From: Orlajensenia flava
GTDB lineage: Bacteria; Actinomycetota; Actinomycetes; Actinomycetales; Microbacteriaceae
DNA length: 64,000 nt
Assembly: GCF_004801905.1 (NCBI RefSeq)
Contig: NZ_SSSN01000009.1
Span: 186,001 to 250,000 of the forward strand
Reading direction: 5' to 3'
Shown: one piece after another, positions 61,518 through 64,000 of the stretch
Layout: every line of letters begins with the position of its first letter
How positions within the stretch are numbered: the stretch's first letter is position 1
The notes under the pieces: model-generated
Seen by the model: only the letters and a program-made list of their open reading frames with translations
Databases searched by the model: none
What the model was told of the DNA's origin: nothing
Made by a program: the position numbers and the translations under genes

Positions 61518-61578
61518 CCGCGCCACTTCGTCGTTCTCTGCGCCAGTTGAACTGGCGCGGACCCCGACCAACTGGCGC
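61518..61578. repeat. CGCGCCA(C/G)TT hairpin repeats
   Basis: CGCGCCACTT, GCGCCAGTTGAACTGGCGC (7-bp arms CGCCAGT/ACTGGCG) and AACTGGCGCG follow one another. The same words occur at 48563-48663. Confidence 0.75.
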
Positions 61579-61628
61579 GAGGTGACGCCACGTCGGGCTA
61601 ACCCACCGACTGGGCGGCGTGCACGGCG

Positions 61629-62645
61629 TCACCCGGCGGGACGCGCCCACTCCAGCAGCTTCTCGAGCGGCCAGGTCGTGATGATCCGCTCCGGCGGCAC
61701 ACCGGCGGCCTCCGCCCGAGCCGCACCGAGGTCGAGCAGGCCGAGCTGACCCGGCGCGTGGGCGTCGCTGTCGATGCTGAACAGGCATCCCTCGGCAAGT
61801 GCCAGGGCGATGAGGTCGTCGGGAGGGTCCTGCCGCTCGGGCCGCGAGTTGATCTCGACCGCGACATCCTTCTCGGCACAGGCGGCGAACACCCGCCGGG
61901 CGTCGAAGGTCGACGGCGGACGCGTGCCGCGCGAACCCTGCACCAACCGGCCGGTGCAGTGCCCGAGGATGTTCGTGCGAGGATCGTTCACTCCGCCGAG
62001 CATCCGCCGAGTCATCGCCTCCGACTCCGTCCTCAGCTTCGAGTGCACCGATGCGACCACCAGGTCGAGCTGCGCGAGCATCTCGGGCGCCTGGTCGAGC
62101 GTCCCGTCGGGCAGGATGTCCACCTCGATGCCCGTGAGCAGGCGGATGCCGCCGCCGTGCGCGTCGATGCCCTCGATGATCTCGATCTGCTCGGTCAGAC
62201 GCTCGGCGCTCAGTCCGTTGGCCACGCGCAGGTTCGGCGAGTGGTCGGTGATGGCGAGGTACTCGTGACCCAGTGCCTCCGCCGCGCGGGCCATCGACTC
62301 GATGCTGGTCGTGCCGTCGGACCAGTCGGTGTGGGCGTGCAGGTCGCCTCGGAGCCTCGTGCGGAGGCCGGATGCCGGCGCATCCGCCGGGGCGTCACGG
62401 GCCCGCAGCTCGGCGAGGTAGTCGGGCACCCGGCCATCCGCCGCCTGTTCGATGACGGCGTAGGTGGTGTCGCCGATGCCCGCCATGCGCTTGAGGCTGC
62501 CGTCGGCCACACGGTTGGCGACCTCCGCGGCCGAGAGGGGCTGGATGATCGCCGCGGCCTTGCGGAAGGCCTTAGCGCGATACTTCGAGGCGAGTTCCCG
62601 CTCGAGGCGGAACGCGATCTCCTCGAGCGCCTCGACCGCATCCAT
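61629..62645 (-). CDS. PHP-domain protein (PolX-like C-terminal part)
   Basis: A 338-residue protein. A helix-hairpin-helix region (about residues 1-80: MAGIGDTTYAVIEQ) resembles the N-terminus of PolX. The PHP phosphoesterase domain starts GDLHAHTDWSDGT and contains AITDHSPNL, GIEVDIL, VASVHS, ILGHCTGR and SDAHAP, a full set of metal ligands. The polymerase palm domain of full PolX is absent. Starting at ATG 62645. Confidence 0.88.
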   Translation of the reverse strand: MDAVEALEEIAFRLERELASKYRAKAFRKAAAIIQPLSAAEVANRVADGSLKRMAGIGDTTYAVIEQAADGRVPDYLAELRARDAPADAPASGLRTRLRGDLHAHTDWSDGTTSIESMARAAEALGHEYLAITDHSPNLRVANGLSAERLTEQIEIIEGIDAHGGGIRLLTGIEVDILPDGTLDQAPEMLAQLDLVVASVHSKLRTESEAMTRRMLGGVNDPRTNILGHCTGRLVQGSRGTRPPSTFDARRVFAACAEKDVAVEINSRPERQDPPDDLIALALAEGCLFSIDSDAHAPGQLGLLDLGAARAEAAGVPPERIITTWPLEKLLEWARPAG

Positions 62646-62651
62646 TCCCCT

Positions 62652-62657
62652 ATTGTG
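62652..62657 (-). promoter_or_regulatory. Predicted -10 box CACAAT, leaderless
   Basis: CACAAT, then AGGGGA, then the ATG at 62645. Confidence 0.4.
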
Positions 62658-62717
62658 CCGGTGCCGGGGACTGGGGGGCGACCCCGGCACAGACGTCTGC
62701 GAGCCGGCTGGTACCGA

Positions 62718-63056
62718 CTACGAGTTGGGGGCGGTGTTCCGGTTGCCGTTCCGGCCGTCCCTGCCGGTGCCGGTGCCGTTGCGGTTGCCGCCACCAGGGC
62801 CGAAGGCGCCGTGGCCCGGGCGATCGATGCCCTGATGCATCGAGTGCGAGACCGTGATGAAGCCGGTGGCGGCCACGGCCCCGCTGAAGAAGCACACGAC
62901 GGCGATGCCGACGGCCCCGAGCACGAGCCAGAGCGTGCGGCGCGAATGCGGTTCGGCAGGAGCGGCATACGGCGTCGTGTTGCCGTACGGCGCAGTGTTC
63001 GCATACGGCGCGGCGTTGCCGTACGGCTCGTGGGCGGGCTGCTCGGGAGAGGTCAT
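62718..63056 (-). CDS. Small single-pass membrane protein with PYG and Gly/Asn repeats
   Basis: A 112-residue protein. The N-terminus has PYGN/PYAN repeats (about residues 11-32), then a membrane helix (about 42-66), then a Gly/Asn/Arg-rich tail. Probably an envelope protein; no family recognised. Confidence 0.65.
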   Translation of the reverse strand: MTSPEQPAHEPYGNAAPYANTAPYGNTTPYAAPAEPHSRRTLWLVLGAVGIAVVCFFSGAVAATGFITVSHSMHQGIDRPGHGAFGPGGGNRNGTGTGRDGRNGNRNTAPNS

Positions 63057-63118
63057 TCCGGGATGATGCGCCGCCCGGCTATCACGCAGCTATGCGGGCC
63101 ATGCGCATCCGCTGCGAA

Positions 63119-63523
63119 TCATCGATCGCGCCGGGCCGCCGCGGTCGACCAGAGTGCCAGCAGCACGAGCAGCGGCTGGAACAGCAGACGGATGAAGCGG
63201 GCTCGATCGGTGGTGAGCCCGAATCCGTCGCGGTGCTCAGTGTACTGGGCGATGTTGCCCGGGAAGATCGCCGTGAAGAACGCCGCGACGATCCAGCCCA
63301 CTCGCCGCCGCTCCTTCGGCAGGGCGAGCAGCGCTCCACCCAGCCCGATCTCGGCCATACCCGAGGCCACCACGACGCCGTCGGGATCCATCGGCGCCCA
63401 CGGTGGAACCTGGTTGCGGAACTCCTTGCGCGCGAACGTGAGGTGGCTGACCCCGGCGAAGACGAGGAACGAGCCGAGCACGACGCGGCCGATGGTGCGG
63501 GGGACGGAGTTAGAGGCGGTCAT
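63119..63523 (-). CDS. DoxX-family membrane protein
   Basis: A 134-residue protein with four hydrophobic segments. GRVVLGSFLVFAGVSHLTFARKEF and GMAEIGLGGALLALP match DoxX/YphA-like membrane proteins. ATG 63523 has GGGAGC directly upstream; an in-frame start 12 codons earlier is possible. Confidence 0.8.
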   Translation of the reverse strand: MTASNSVPRTIGRVVLGSFLVFAGVSHLTFARKEFRNQVPPWAPMDPDGVVVASGMAEIGLGGALLALPKERRRVGWIVAAFFTAIFPGNIAQYTEHRDGFGLTTDRARFIRLLFQPLLVLLALWSTAAARRDR

Positions 63524-63740
63524 GCTCCCAGTCAGCCATGCGACGATGGGCGAGGGCAAGCGGTTGCGGATGCGCGGCCGAGCACCGAGGGTCGTGTCCG
63601 GACCGCGGCTGCGTCGTGTTAGGGCTCACCTCAGGCGGCAGGCCTCCCGCGATAGGCTGCGACCCGGCGCGGTCGCCGCGCCCACCCACCAGCATCCGCC
63701 CGCCGCCAGCCCCGCCCGATCCGAATCCGAGGAGACCCGC

Positions 63741-64000
63741 ATGAGCGCGCCCCCCTCCTCAGCGGACGCGCCGGGACGCAATCGCTGGCGATCGCTCGCC
63801 TGGCTCATCCCGGCAGCGATCCTCGCGGCCGCCGTGATCGTGCTGCTGGCCATCGGATTCCGCTCGACGGCCGCGGGAGGCGACTTCATCCGCACCTATC
63901 CGGGCGCCTCCGAGCTCCCGGCCGGCGCCCCGGTCGGCATCCCCGCGTGGCTCGGCTGGCAGCACTACCTCAACGCCCTGTTCCTCGTGCTCATCGTCCG
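63741..64000 (+). CDS. Cytochrome b/b6-like membrane protein, N-terminal fragment
   Basis: The frame is open to the window end (86 codons visible). A basic N-terminus leads into one membrane helix (WLIPAAILAAAVIVLLAI), then TYPGASELPAGAPVGIPAWLGWQHYLNALFLVLIV, a block I recognise from actinobacterial cytochrome b-type membrane proteins. The His of WQH is a possible heme ligand. GAGGAGA lies ten bases before the ATG, with TAGGCT at 63653-63658. Confidence 0.5.
   Translation, partial: MSAPPSSADAPGRNRWRSLAWLIPAAILAAAVIVLLAIGFRSTAAGGDFIRTYPGASELPAGAPVGIPAWLGWQHYLNALFLVLIV

Noticed and set aside
63619-63633. DtxR/IdeR iron box TTAGGGCTCACCTCA before the last gene
   Set aside because: One extra base relative to the usual spacing and a weak left half; not convincing without a genome-wide model.

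Overview
The window is high-GC DNA from an actinobacterium, most likely a member of the Microbacteriaceae. This is inferred from the dense use of the words GGATGC/GCATCC, a coproporphyrin-dependent heme pathway with ChdC, the NucS mismatch endonuclease, a DUF222-HNH protein, a class F sortase and many apparently leaderless promoters. No rRNA, tRNA, CRISPR array, prophage or transposase was seen.

Layout. 1-3656 holds small membrane proteins, a zinc alcohol dehydrogenase and a DUF2231-Rieske protein. 3756-14141 (minus strand) is a heme locus: hemE-cgoX, a three-gene envelope cassette (YtxH, holin-like, DUF3618), chdC-cpfC-hemC-hemD, a repeat array, then hemB-hemL. hemA lies apart at 24175 on the plus strand. 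Together these nine genes encode every step from glutamyl-tRNA to heme b. Between hemE and hemA sits about 10 kb with a GT39-like glycosyltransferase carrying a roughly 440-residue low-complexity N-terminus, a secreted DUF4397 protein, a class F sortase, an HNH protein, an alpha/beta hydrolase, a tyrosine phosphatase and a DUF218 protein.

hemA leads a tight operon with an acetyltransferase and a membrane esterase (24175-27424). 27817-35311 carries an epimerase, a ClC channel translationally coupled to an FMN hydroxyacid oxidase, an AlkD-like protein, a beta-lactamase-fold hydrolase and an M13 peptidase. 35606-39802 is a copper module (membrane protein, YcnI, CopC, CopD-CtaG fusion) whose word usage differs from its neighbours. 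39869-42952 is an ABC exporter operon ending with a GbsR/MarR regulator, with a palindrome over its predicted promoter. A MATE pump, an M20 amidohydrolase and a LacI regulator divergent from an MFS transporter follow; two tandem 14-bp palindromes lie beside the predicted MFS promoter. 48708-64000 holds nucS, a secreted beta-helix protein, HAD and SMP-30 enzymes, a TetR regulator, a lipoprotein, a Ser/Thr kinase, hydrolases, a permease, a nuclease, an SGNH esterase, a PHP protein, DoxX and the start of a membrane protein.

Two signals run through the window. First, at least eleven genes have a -10-like hexamer exactly six bases before the start codon, the arrangement expected for leaderless mRNAs. 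Second, most long spacers carry their own short repeats: a 16-bp core array, a 28/29-bp tandem array, nested inverted-repeat elements and GAGCTAGCCC arrays. Several of these supply the stop codon of the adjacent gene. The nested inverted-repeat family, present at 27.6 kb and twice at 61.3 kb, is the best candidate for an undescribed element.
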